Origin: Trissonchulus latispiculum
Lineage: Eukaryota; Nematoda; Enoplea; Enoplida; Ironidae
NCBI GenBank assembly: GCA_030248195.1
Contig: JASAND010026559.1
Location: forward strand, 1-64,000
Reading direction: 5' to 3'
DNA: 64,000 bases
The position numbers and the translations under genes are program-made. Of this stretch, positions 1 through 10,099 are shown one piece after another (within the stretch, counting starts at the first letter, position 1; each line of letters starts with the position of its first letter). A model generated the notes under the pieces. The model had not been told where the DNA came from. It ran no database searches and saw only the letters and a list, made by a program, of their open reading frames with translations.

Positions 1-55
1 GAGAGAAGAGAAGAGGAAGGTTCAGCTTTTCACTCACCATTGAAAGTAAAGAATT

Positions 56-128
56 GGTCCCGCCGGGGATCGAACCACGACCCTTCTGCTCTAGAGTCAG
101 ACATGCTAAACCACTACACCACAGGACC
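56..128 (-). tRNA. tRNA-like gene with CUA anticodon (probable pseudogene)
   Basis: On the minus strand a 73-nt segment has a fully paired 7-bp acceptor stem (GGTCCTG with CGGGACC, one G-T), a D arm of the GTGT...GCAT type, and a TTCGATC T loop. The anticodon loop reads CTCTAGA, which places CTA at positions 34-36 and would read UAG stop codons. The overall sequence is closest to metazoan tRNA-Gln(CTG), from which one change would give CTA. The T stem has two mismatches and the anticodon stem one, so I favour a decayed or SINE-derived copy over a working suppressor tRNA. Confidence 0.6.
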
Positions 129-225
129 ATCAGCTGAACTCCCATTGCAGGCTTATCAATCTTTCCTATGCCTACTTCCCTTACAGAATGTACTAATGTG
201 TGTCTCCGAACTCCTGCACAGAATG

Positions 226-315
226 ACCCAACTGCGTCTCAGTAGCTCAGTTGCAGAGAGTTCGAATGACTGCGAAATGCCATGGGTTCGAGTCCCAATG
301 GAGGTCCGAATTTTT
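226..315 (+). repeat. tRNA-derived SINE head
   Basis: An A-box-like stretch (TAGCTCAGTTGCAGAG) and a B-box-like stretch (GGGTTCGAGTCCC) are spaced as in a tRNA gene. The acceptor stem does not pair and the anticodon arm is poor. It lies about 100 bp from the tRNA-like gene at 56-128, in the opposite orientation. A SINE head or tRNA fossil fits better than a gene. Confidence 0.4.
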
Positions 316-851
316 CCCACCTTTGTTGGTTTCTTCTTTTTTCATACTTACACAAAACTCATAGGCACATCTCTCTGTATTGTTGAGGATGAAAAATTAG
401 GCAGCAGTCTATCAAACTGCGTAAACCCCCACTTGTTTTCATAAAAGAGGCATATAACGGCGTTTTCAGGTTTGTTTACTCCTATTTTCAGCTTTAAGAA
501 GGGTTCTTTACGGTTTGGAGCGGGTATCCGAAAAGGGTTCATCTAAAAACTGGAATATATCCCCGATTAAGAAACTTCCAATTTTGGGACGTGTTACACA
601 GATAATATAAGCTATTGGGCTTAGCCCCACGGACACAAACAGTTATATAAAATAACAATACTTACCCAAATTTAGACAACGGCAGGTCGCGCCAACTTAA
701 CCAATAATATTGTCCTGGGGATGACATAAATATAATTGGTGAGAGTGTGTAGAGAGAATAAAACGTGCACTCACCACCACGAGCAAAACACTGAGCTGAA
801 ATTGGAAAGAACTTTGGATGGGGGGCCCAAAGCAGCCCGCCCTAGTGGAAA
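316..851. other. Non-coding, nothing recognised
   Basis: Only short ORFs without similarity to anything I know. I see no RNA gene, terminal repeat or splice-bounded coding exon here. Confidence 0.4.
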
Positions 852-2227
852 TAGGGTAAAACGGGGTAATAAGGGACAAAAACGCTTCGCATTTTATGAG
901 ATTTTATTAAGATACAACTTTAAACAATTGAATCTGCTTTAATACTCAACAAAATTCCATGATTTATACATCAAATGAAAGCTTAATTTGTTCTAAATAT
1001 ATTTGTATCATTCTTATTTTGTTCAACTAAAAATTCCTTTGAATATATCAATAAATTTGCAAAAGATTGATATTTTTAGCAAAATGGGGTTTTTAGGGAC
1101 ATCATCAAGGATAATAAGGGACAGGACTGGGTATTAAGGGACAGCATAGGATTTTGTGTGTCAAGATAGAATTGGCAATACTGCATGCAACTTTCGCCAA
1201 GTAAGCAAAAAACAGAATTATTTAAAAATCAGTCTAATGTAGTAAAACTTAGACTAGATGCTATTTGAGACTCAACAACTTCAAAAATTAAAAAACTTTA
1301 AAAATTTAAATTTTTTTTAAAATTTTTAAATTTTTTAAAAGTTCCGTTTTCTTGTAGAACTGAAGATTCTGAACATTTTTTGTCATTGCACTAACCTTTG
1401 AAAATGTCTCCTGCCTTCAGTATAGCAGTTTTAAAATTTGAAGATGAAAGAAACCTGCCGCCTTTTATCATTTTAAGCGAAACAGGGATTAAGCACTAAT
1501 CTTGGTTACACCTTAGCCCCTAACTTTGTAATAGCTCAAAAATTACACATGAGATTAGCTAATGAGCGCTGCCTAACCGTTAATATACACGATATTAGCT
1601 TAGAGGCGGCAAGTTTCTTTGATCTCATGACTTTAAAAAGCCTGTACAGGTCGAAGGGAATATTTTCAACAGGTGGTTCAAGAAGGAAAAATGTTCAGCA
1701 TTTCCGAAAATATCGAAGGCAACCAAAAAATTACTATTTAACGCTGTCCCTTAATACCCGGAATTGTCCCTACTTATCCCCCCGGTGTCCCTTAATAGCC
1801 GAAACTGCTGTCCCTTTATTATCTGGAAAAGGACATCTTGCAAAGTTGGCCAAAAAACCAGGAAAAACAAAATTCTCAAAAAAGAGCGACGCTACAATAT
1901 TCTACACATTTTGCACTTTTAAATGATGCCAGGGTTGCAGTATAAATCGCAAAAATGAGTACAGTTGCACAAATTAAAATTTTCGAAATTTGGAAAAACG
2001 GGACGCTCTGAGAAAGAAGAAAACGACCGCTTTTAAATAATTATTTGTATCTTTTGCTTAGATAGCATTTATCTCGAGGTCGAGACGTCATTCGACAGAG
2101 GGGGAAACAGGGCTTTTATCTAATACCTAATTAGAAGTACTTAGTTGACCTATGTCGTTTGACCGAGACAAAAACCAAAACTTTGTCCCTTATTACCAGG
2201 TGTTCCTTATTACCCCGTTTTACCCTA
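852..2227. mobile_element. Non-autonomous TIR DNA element (about 1.4 kb)
   Basis: The ends are inverted repeats: TAGGGTAAAACGGGGTAATA near 852 is matched in reverse complement at 2202-2227. Variants of the inner motif AAGGGACA recur at about 871, 1099, 1120 and 1135, and in inverted form at 1744, 1766, 1787, 1810 and 2186. The 125-aa reading frame at 1549-1926 runs through these inverted motifs and shows no transposase features. I read this as a MITE-like element with subterminal repeats; superfamily unknown. Confidence 0.6.
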
Positions 2228-3449
2228 CCCCCTCCCCCAATGATGTAGCTTCTATAGGGGAACTCACCCATCCAATGGGCACATAATGTTATGGAGCTGC
2301 GTAAGCGTAACTGCTAAACATTTCGTAACGTAATGTTTAGCGTAATGTAATGTTTAAAACGTAACTGCAACCCATAATGATGTCATAATTGGCCAAGTGA
2401 GTAGCAGACTAGGTACAGCCATCATAAACTGAAAGGCTGATCATGTGCCACCTCGATACGCTTGCTAGGTGGCGGGTGGTAAAAGCATATATTAATGATT
2501 GAACGTGTGTCGCTCAGCAAAAGAAGCTGAACTTCTTTAACCTTTTTGAGAAAATATTGCCAATTTTAGAAATCTTTTGAACATTGCAACATGCGTTTAG
2601 GATATCCATTGGTAGCTGCTGATAGGAGGAAGAACGTTTTTTTAATGAAATGGGTCTAAAACGCTGTCTGCGCAACAGCGATGGAACAGGGTCACCGGGT
2701 CAGCTGGGATCACTTTTGGGACCGGACTCTAATAAATAAGTATAAAAGAGATTGCTTCTGTACAACGTTAAGACAAAACTCAAAACTGAAGGGGAGAAGA
2801 TGGCGGGCGATCTACTCCCAAGCAAAACCTGCTAGGTGTACCTAATCATGAATCTATCAGAGAAAACCTGGACTACATGACACATCAGTTATAATTACAG
2901 AATAGCAAGCAAAATAATGCTAACAATTGAGGAACTGTTGAAATGTCGACTTTGATTGACTTTCGCACCTTGCATTCAATTTTATATGTTTGTTTCAGGA
3001 GGATAACAATGTAGCGATCGATGGCCAAAAAAATATGAAGCGTAATGGTGACTCAGGAGTGCAGTATATGGCTGCACAGGGAAGGAGATGATTGCTGTTT
3101 CGAGTCGATTTACGTTTACAATTTACAATTACGTTCACAAAAAATTAGCATTTAGTAAAATTAGTTGTTCTTGTCTTTGAATAAAGTTTTTCTTTAAAGT
3201 AGTATATAATTCATTTTGGGTACATATTGCTACAGTTGACTAGAATCATGTTGACAGTTGACAAAAATTTAAAATTCAAAGACATACACCACTTGTGGTA
3301 TTCCTGTTTAAAAACTGATACGCAATTTCAGAGCTTTTGTGGGATTAAACGTGAATGTCGGAAAGCTGGCAACTGTAAATACCTAGACAACAAGTAGCGA
3401 AAGCGTCATCTAAAACCTCACTACAGTTTGGGGTCGAAATTCAAACTTG
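2228..3449. other. Intergenic, no gene recognised
   Basis: AT-rich sequence without a long ORF. A TATA-like stretch (AAGTATAAAAGAG, near 2737) is visible, but nothing coding follows that I can support. The 60 bp at 3395-3455 resemble 55638-55700, a detached part of the dispersed repeat described next. Confidence 0.35.
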
Positions 3450-4105
3450 TAAGGTGGTGATTCCTTTTGGGCACATGTTGTTGGTAGGCGGCGTAAATCA
3501 AGATGAAATTTGAGGAAACTTTGCAAAATACGTTCTTTTAGCGTTCTAACACCCTCCGCGCAATCCCGATTAAAAATTCGAGATTTCCGGTTAGGGCGAT
3601 TTTTCCCAATTTCTGAAAGTTTGGCAGTAGCTATATAGTTATGACTATATTCATTCGAAAGATCTCGTTGAGCTTCATATTTTTTGCTTTTGAAGCAATG
3701 TTCTAGCTTTTCTTTACCTTGAGATATAGCCGATTTACTTGTTTTGGCGTCGAAAACTTGTCATTTTTGCAGAAATCAAATAATCCATCATTTCTCAAAC
3801 TGTGCAAGCCGTAAGATCAAACTAAGGGCGTCGATCTGAAGGTCTCATAGGAGCAAATTATCCGACGCATGATCGTTCCTCCAACAGCTATCCCGTAGGC
3901 TGCTATCATAAAAATGTAGTTTTTGCAAAAACACGACCAGTTTTTTTCCAAAGATTGTTGAGCACTCACCATGCAAGCTGGAGGGCTGCTACTTAATAAA
4001 TGTGTTCTGCACAAATATACCCAGGGACGTTTTTTTAGTTGCCCCGATTACTGCTTTCTAGCTACAGTAATCGCATGACAAATTTGGAAAAAGTAGGCGA
4101 AGTTA
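3450..4105. repeat. Dispersed repeat, copy A
   Basis: Sequence from about 3450 to 4105 aligns collinearly, with many substitutions, to 54658-55305. Shared landmarks are AAATCAAGATGAAAT, TAGCGTTCTAACACCCTCCG, AAAGATCTCG and GCTTTCTAGCTA. Minus-strand reading frames in both copies share the residue pattern QSLEK..SCFCKN.IFM, but both are broken, so DNA-level homology of an old repeat is the safer reading. Confidence 0.6.
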
Positions 4106-5128
4106 CACGATTAAATCGACTCAGAACAACAGATGAGGCACCTGATCCCGAGGACAATGCAGCGAAAGATTCATTTTTGAATGTGGAGAGGGAACCTAAT
4201 GACGAAAACCAACGAAAGGAAGACGGACCTAGCTCATCCTCACGTCGAATTTGTATAAGGTGCTGGTTTCCTTTCGGGTATTTTTTACTCCTACGGCTTT
4301 AATCCTTTACGCAAAGGGCTAAAACCTACGAAATAACCTATTTCCGTGCTCTTTAACATTTTAGGACCAGTCCCGTATTCGTAGGCCAAAAGATAAGAAA
4401 GTTTTGGTTTTTGCCTTAAGCTCCCAGTAGGTCGACAAGACACGGGATTGGTTGGTATGGCTGGAAAGAGGACTTGAAAATGAACATTTTGCTCTTACAA
4501 GCTTTGAGCTATCTCCAGTGGTTAAGTCAGTATAAGCAAAAAACTGTTTTTAGGGTCAAAAAATGGCCATTTTCGAGGAAATCAGTTTTTTCAAAATTAC
4601 CGCCACATGCTTAGGACAAAACTAGCTTAGTTATACTCAATCGATACATCGTCCAAATGCACATTTTATGAATGCCTATTATTGCTTTCAGCTAGAGATT
4701 TGGCCAAAAAACCATTTTGGCAAAACTGCGATTATTTTGTTTCGAACATCGATTTCTCAAAAACTACTCGACAGATTCCGGAGATTTTTGGCAAAATCGA
4801 AATTCGCACTTCTGCGGAGGGACGTTTTTCTTGGCTTGGGCTAAAACGTATCGAGTAGCAAGAAAACTCAATGCGAAGTTGCGAAATTTCGTGTTACTGT
4901 GCATTTGGCCGATTTCTCGACCGTTAAGACCTGCTGAGCCAAATCCAAAAAACGTCCCTCGGCCCATATGTCCTTCATATCATGGCACAAAAAGAACTTT
5001 TGGCCGATTCTTCAGTTTTGAAAAATCGATGTTCAAAAACTTATTGTCTATATACATCCTGTTAGATGTCAGCTTGTCAGAAAATTTCTACTATTTTTTT
5101 GCTAATTTTGCGAGTTCTGTAAGCTCAT
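4106..5128. other. Unassigned stretch upstream of old gypsy remnant
   Basis: Contains an acidic short frame to 4302 and an imperfect inverted repeat built from GGACGTTTTT...AAACGTCC at about 4822 and 4948. It may be the decayed 5' part of the gypsy element whose protease and RT remnants begin downstream, but I find no LTR or primer-binding site to prove it. Confidence 0.3.
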
Positions 5129-6821
5129 GTGAATATCCAGATAATAAGCTTTAAAACGATGTATGAAGCTCTTTGCAACTCCCAAAATTGCGAAAGTTAT
5201 AGCGTTTCAAAAAATCATCACAAAAGCACTGCACAAAAGGAAACCAGCACCTTAAATAAAAAGTTGAAATCTGTGCGGAAACGACGTTCTCATAAAATTC
5301 CAGACCCAGATTTCCCTGGAAGGTTTCTTTTTGAGTATGATTCTTCTGAAAGTTTACAGTCAGACCAAAGTCAGTCTGAAACTTCGGAATGTGACAATTT
5401 TGAGGAAAATCGTGCTAATTCTATCCATCAGCCAGAAAAGGCACCTAAAAATGACTTCGTGACGAATAATCGGAATTATTATCATTGTGCATTTGTGCGG
5501 CTTTTGTGCATCAAGATCAGTATATTTTCGGTGCTCAGACGAAAATTCCACAGGTTCACTCAGCGGTGATAGTAGCATCAGTGGGAGGCGTAAATACTTT
5601 GGGTCTTATTGATATGGGCGCTAATATTTCGGTGGTTTCTAAGTAGTTTGTGGAACATCTGAAGCAAAAATGCCCGGAAAGTTTAATTATTGGGGATGGG
5701 GCTTGTGAACAAGCTACCGCAGCTAACGGAACGCCTATAAATTTCTCTGGTTCAGTAAAATTTGAACTTTCTTTTCAAGGCTATAGATGGGCTCATGAGT
5801 ATTTGATAAGTGATTTTTGTCCCTATGACATGCTTTTTGGCATAAATCTTTTTACAATTGGTCAATGCTCATGGGATGCCATTCAGTTTATCATCCCTTA
5901 TTTAAAGAAGTTCCGTTGCTTGCGCCACCGCAAATTAGCAGTATTTTGCAAACTCTTAGAAAAGCACAGCCATATGTTTCGAATATTTGTCTGCGAGTCG
6001 GAACTACTATTCCAACGAATTCTGAGGCATGGGTTTCTATAACTTGTGAGGACAGTTAACCAAAAATTGACCTGTCTGATGATGAGTGGGACCTACCAAT
6101 TGTACGTACGAAATCATCAATTGTAAATACGAAAATAGCTCCTTGGCCTTCACGGTTTGAAGAATCGCCTAAGCTAGTGCGAAATTCCATGAACATTTTG
6201 GAAAAGTACGATTGCTATGTTGTTCCAGGAATTATCTAAAAAGGGGAAAACCCAAGAAATCAAAGCATGGAATTTGAGGGAAGAGCCTATGACTTTACAT
6301 CCTTTGAATGGTACTAGCCTATGCAGACCACTTAGTTTCAGTAAATAAATCGTCTAGGCAAGGAATCATTTTTACAGTTGAGTGATACGTGGTTTGAAAT
6401 GGAGTACATATATGAAGATGATCTACATGTACTACTGAAAATACGTACGTAGATCCACCTTCAACGTCTCAAAAAACGCAAAACGCGACTAAGGAACCTA
6501 CACCAGGAGAATTATGTGAGCAATTTCTCAAAGAAGCTTAATTGGACAAGTTCGAATGTTCGGAGCCAAAGGTGTCTGTACATGTCTTCGCTACGCCAGA
6601 AAGTCTCGGAGGATGCAGTACAGGACAACATATCATCGATACCGGAATGGCAGGTCTAGTAACAGTAAAAGCATATTGGATGAACCCTATGAAAAGGGCA
6701 GAAATTGAAAAGCACATAAAGCAAATGCTAGAACAAGGAATTTGTGTTCCATCTGATAGTCAATGGCCTTCACCGTGCAAGCTTGTAGGCAAAAACGACG
6801 GAACAACCCGATTTGTCACTG
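5129..6821 (+). pseudogene. Old Ty3/gypsy element, left part (gag end, protease, start of RT)
   Basis: Three broken frames follow each other. 5129-5569 is a basic/acidic Gag-tail-like frame. At about 5571-5860 there is a retropepsin-like domain whose active site reads IDMGAN instead of D-S/T-G-A and is followed by an in-frame TAG. 6542-6821 is the N-terminal part of an RT, with the IDTG, PS...WPSP and KNDGT.RF landmarks expected before the palm. The RT stops at 6821 because another retroelement is inserted there, and it resumes at 10100 in the same frame. It is a dead, multiply mutated copy. Confidence 0.75.
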
Positions 6822-6975
6822 TGTAGTGTTTCAGTATATAATATATATGGTTATAATTTTCCTGGCTTATGTACTCGAGCTTATCTCTGATCGTAATGAT
6901 TCTTGTGTAGAATTTAGTTATAGTAACCGCGTTGTCTAAATCTTTATCAGTTCAGTAAATCTATCAGCTACTACA
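6822..6975 (+). repeat. 5' LTR of nested element (154 bp)
   Basis: Begins TGTAGTGTTTCAG and ends CTACTACA (TG...CA ends). Nearly identical to 9331-9485; the middle copy has small differences, such as an extra few bases in the TATATA run. After the LTR, TAGTGGCGCACTATC may hold the primer-binding site (TGG at 6978). Confidence 0.85.
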
Positions 6976-7009
6976 TAGTGGCGCACTATCTTGAACAAAA
7001 AGCTCAACT

Positions 7010-7408
7010 ATGGCTGTTAATCGCCTCGAGCTACCGCTGTTCGATGTCTACAGCGACAGCAACTCTCTGCCACAGCGATGGAAAAGATGGATCAAAGGAT
7101 TATACGTCACTGCTTCCGGCATCCGGAACGCTGCTCAACAAAGAGCTCTGCTTCTCCATAGCGCCGGGGAACAAGTACAAGACATTGTAGAAAATCACCT
7201 TGACGATACTGGCAACGATCTGGATGGTCTCATTGAAGCACTAAACAACCACTTCAATGGACAAGTCAACGTACCTTTCGAAAGATACGAATTCAGAAAA
7301 TGTTCTCAGAATCAGGAAGAATCTATAGATAGCTGGTTCGCTAGATTAAAGAAGAAAGCCTCATCTTGCGAATTTGGAGATTTGGAGAATTCTATCATTC
7401 GTGATTAA
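7010..7408 (+). CDS. Gag N-terminal part of nested element
   Basis: A 132-aa frame starting MAVNRLELPLFDVYSD with the helical, capsid-like region typical of Ty3/gypsy Gag (retrotrans_gag type: QQRALLLHSAGE, then an IDSWFARLK stretch). It ends at a TAA (7406-7408); the downstream frame continues Gag with the zinc knuckles, so the stop is probably a disabling mutation. The same protein is repeated at 9520-9933 with small insertions and the same stop, which means the stop predates the tandem duplication or was copied with it. Confidence 0.75.
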   Translation: MAVNRLELPLFDVYSDSNSLPQRWKRWIKGLYVTASGIRNAAQQRALLLHSAGEQVQDIVENHLDDTGNDLDGLIEALNNHFNGQVNVPFERYEFRKCSQNQEESIDSWFARLKKKASSCEFGDLENSIIRD

Positions 7409-7471
7409 ATCATTGCAGCATGCCGCTCAACCAACCTCAGACGTCGTCTCCTGAGAGAACCGAACATCACT

Positions 7472-7900
7472 TTGGACAACACGCTGAGGGCCGCCAGAGC
7501 CTTAGAAGCGTCAGAATCTCAAGCGAGCCTCATGGAGCAGAAGGCTGAAGAAGAAAATGTTGCCAAACTATCATCTGAGCCACGCCAAATACCACGACGA
7601 AAGCCCAGAAATTCGGAGCCTCCATGGGCAAAAGAAGAAAGAATGAAGAATCAGAACGCAACATGTTACCGATGTGGAGAACACGGCCACAGAACATGTC
7701 AGAAAGCCATTGGTAAGAACTGCAAGAGCTGTGGCAAGCCCGGACATCTGGCCAAAGCATGCAGATCTACACCTGCCAGCAAAAATCTAACATATCAACT
7801 ATCCACAACAGATCAAGTCGATAAATCAAAACCCAACGGCAGAATCGACAGTAGTTCCGAGGACGAAGTATGGTTTGTTTCTTCCATTGCTGACAACAAG
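7472..7900 (+). CDS. Gag C-terminal part with two zinc knuckles (nested element)
   Basis: The frame contains two CCHC knuckles in a row: CYRCGEHGHRTC, with irregular spacing, followed by CKSCGKPGHLAKAC. This is the nucleocapsid region that binds the element RNA. An acidic stretch follows, and the frame then loses meaning where the protease domain starts in another frame (about 7935). Part of a non-functional copy. Confidence 0.75.
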
Positions 7901-7934
7901 AAACAAAAAGACGCTTCATGGCCAATAACCGTAG

Positions 7935-8270
7935 ATGCTGCTGATGTTGATAGATTCTGGTGCAACGGTGGACATAATCAGCAAAGACGACTATTTAAAG
8001 ATTGCACCCTCCAAAGCCTTAAGAACTACACAAGACCGCCTATACTCGTATGCCTCATCTACGCCTCTGCCTGTCCTGGGAAAAGCCTGCTTAACATACA
8101 CCTACAATGGCAGGAGAGTACGATCCGACACCATGATTGTGGATACTCAGTCAAACCCCATTCTGGGAAGATACAGTGCCATGTCCTTGGACCTTTTAAG
8201 AGTTGGCCCTCCAAAGTTACGGGAATCACAGGAGACTCCTGTTCCTGTTGTCAACGCAGTAAAGCTACGG
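7935..8270 (+). CDS. Retropepsin-like protease fragment (nested element)
   Basis: The frame begins with MLIDSGATVDIIS, the D-S-G-A active-site motif of retroelement aspartic proteases, and reaches the ILGR flap/end motif about 60 residues later. Soon after, around 8270, it becomes unrelated sequence, and the integrase starts in a different frame. RT and RNase H (normally about 1.8 kb) are missing at this point, so the junction near 8270 marks an internal deletion. Confidence 0.75.
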
Positions 8271-8274
8271 CCAC

Positions 8275-9303
8275 AGGTCCTACAGCTGGCACACTGGTCA
8301 TTCTGGTCATCAGGGAATAGGCAAGACAAAAGGGCGACTTCAAAACAAGGTGTGGTGGCCGGGGATGTCGGCTGAAGCTGAATCTATGGTCAGGAGCTGT
8401 CTTCCTTGCAGTGCTACAGACCCAGCGGGTGCAGTGAAACCTACACCTATTCAGCCCACTAAACTCCCAAAGGGACCATGGTTGAAATTGGGAATAGACA
8501 TAGTTGGTCCCTTCCCCAACGGCTACAGCCTCCTGACAGTCGTTGACTACTATTCTCGGTATCCAGAAATCGTGGCCGTCAAGAACACGACTTCAGGGAA
8601 TTTGATAAAGAAGTTGAATGGCATCTTTAATCGATTTGGCTGTCCAGAGGAATTGGTTACTGACAATGGACCTAACTTTGTTTCGCTGGAGTTTGAAGAA
8701 TTCCTGAAGGCACGCAACATTAAACACCATGCAACAACCCCTTACTGGCCTCAAGCCAATGGCCAGGTAGAAAGATTGAACAGGAGCATCAACAAATGTC
8801 TCCGAATAGCAAAGCTACAGGGGGTGAATTGGAAAGAAGCAATATCGCAGTGGTTACAGGCCTACAGGAATACTCCTCACTCCACTACTACCGCCACGCC
8901 GAGTGAGCTCCTGTTTGGGAGACGGACGCGCGACACAATTCCAGAACATACATCCCACTTGCAACAGCCTATAAAGAATCCCACAAAGAAAGATTCCTCT
9001 AATAAACTAAAAGCCAGCTCATACGCCAACAAAAGAAGGGGCGTGGAGCACCACAAGCTGAAGCATGGTGACATGGTGCTACAGATGGGGAAGAAGATAA
9101 ATAAACTATCGCCTAAGTATGACCCTCAACCATTGAAAGTTATCCATCCGGGCCAAACATCTATCCTCTTATACAACGAATCCTCGGAAATGATGTTCAG
9201 AAGACACCCTTCCAAACTGAAACTTATTCGCAAACCAAACAAAATGATGTTCAGAAGACACCCTTCCAAACTGAAACTTATTCGCAAACAAAATTATAAA
9301 TAA
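8275..9303 (+). CDS. Integrase (nested element)
   Basis: Starts inside the zinc-binding N-terminal domain (GHQGI... then WWPGMS and CLPC) and continues as a full catalytic core: GIDIVGPF (first D), VTDNGPNF (second D) and the QANGQVERLN glutamate motif, followed by YRNTPHS and the C-terminal DNA-binding part. It resembles K02A2.6-type gypsy integrases common in invertebrates. A 45-bp unit encoding FRRHPSKLKLIRK is duplicated in tandem at the C-terminus (9193-9290). A purine-rich tract (GGGGGAGAAGA) then precedes the second LTR. Confidence 0.85.
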   Translation, partial: RSYSWHTGHSGHQGIGKTKGRLQNKVWWPGMSAEAESMVRSCLPCSATDPAGAVKPTPIQPTKLPKGPWLKLGIDIVGPFPNGYSLLTVVDYYSRYPEIVAVKNTTSGNLIKKLNGIFNRFGCPEELVTDNGPNFVSLEFEEFLKARNIKHHATTPYWPQANGQVERLNRSINKCLRIAKLQGVNWKEAISQWLQAYRNTPHSTTTATPSELLFGRRTRDTIPEHTSHLQQPIKNPTKKDSSNKLKASSYANKRRGVEHHKLKHGDMVLQMGKKINKLSPKYDPQPLKVIHPGQTSILLYNESSEMMFRRHPSKLKLIRKPNKMMFRRHPSKLKLIRKQNYK

Positions 9304-9330
9304 ATCCTTTTAAACATTTGGGGGAGAAGA

Positions 9331-9485
9331 TGTAGTGTTTCAGTATATACATATATATGGTTATAATTTTCCTGTCTTATGTACTCGTGCTTATCTCTGA
9401 TCGTAATGATTCTTGTGTAGAATTTAGTTATAGTAACCGCGTTGTCTAAATCTTTATCAGTTCAGTAAATCTATCAGCTACTACA
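9331..9485 (+). repeat. Middle LTR of nested element
   Basis: Begins TGTAGTGTTTCAGTATATAC directly after a polypurine tract and ends CTACTACA. It serves as 3' LTR of the first unit and 5' LTR of the truncated second unit. Confidence 0.85.
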
Positions 9486-9519
9486 TAGTGGCGCACTATC
9501 TTGAACAAAAAGCTCAACT

Positions 9520-9933
9520 ATGGCTGTTAATCGCCTCGAGCTTTCGCCTATACCGCTGTTCGATGTCTACAGCGACAGCAACTCTCTGCCACAGCGATGG
9601 AAAAGACGGATCAAAGGATTCAACGTATACGTCACTGCTTCCGGCATCCGGAACGCTGCTCAACAAAGAGCTCTGCTTCTCCATAGCGCCGGGGAACAAG
9701 TACAAGACATTGTAGAAAATCACCTTGACGATACTGGCAACGATCTGGATGGTCTCATTGAAGCACTAAACAACCACTTCAATTTACAAGTCAACGTACC
9801 TTTCGAAAGATACGAATTCAGAAAATGTTCTCAGAATCAGGAAGAATCTATAGATAGCTGGTTCGCTAGATTAAAGAAGAAAGCCTCATCTTGCGAATTT
9901 GGAGATTTGGAGAATTCTATCATTCGTGATTAA
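9520..9933 (+). pseudogene. Second Gag copy of the tandem element
   Basis: Repeats the Gag frame at 7010-7408 with small insertions (an extra SPI near residue 9 and extra residues after RIKG) and ends at the same TAA. The sequence continues to about 10070, where it jumps to the last 30 bp of an LTR, showing that the rest of the unit is deleted. Confidence 0.8.
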
Positions 9934-10099
9934 ATCATTGCAGCATGCCGCTCAACCAACCTCAGACGTCGTCTCCTGAGAGAACCGAACATCACTTTGG
10001 ACAACACGCTGAGGGCCGCCAGAGGCTTAGAAGCGTCAGAATCTCAAGCGAGCGTCATGGAGCAGAAGGTCAGTTCAGTAAATCTATCAGCTACTACAC

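Larger units (their letters stand above)
6822..10099 (+). mobile_element. Short-LTR Ty3/gypsy-like retroelement, partial tandem, nested insertion
   Basis: Inserted into the RT of an older gypsy copy with a 5-bp target duplication CACTG (6817-6821 and 10100-10104). Removing it restores a continuous RT frame. Structure: LTR (6822-6975), gag, protease, integrase, second LTR (9331-9485), a second copy of the leader and gag (9486 to about 10070), and only the last 30 bp of a third LTR. It is therefore two units in tandem sharing the middle LTR, the second lacking everything from late gag to the 3' LTR. RT and RNase H are also missing from the first unit, so it cannot be autonomous. Confidence 0.85.

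Noticed and set aside
56..128. Functional suppressor tRNA
   Set aside because: T-stem and anticodon-stem mismatches make a working tRNA unlikely; kept as a tRNA-like feature only.
2700..2900. LTR or promoter suggested by AATAAATAAGTATAAAAGAG and GGGGAGAAGATGG
   Set aside because: No second copy, no primer-binding site and no coding frame nearby.
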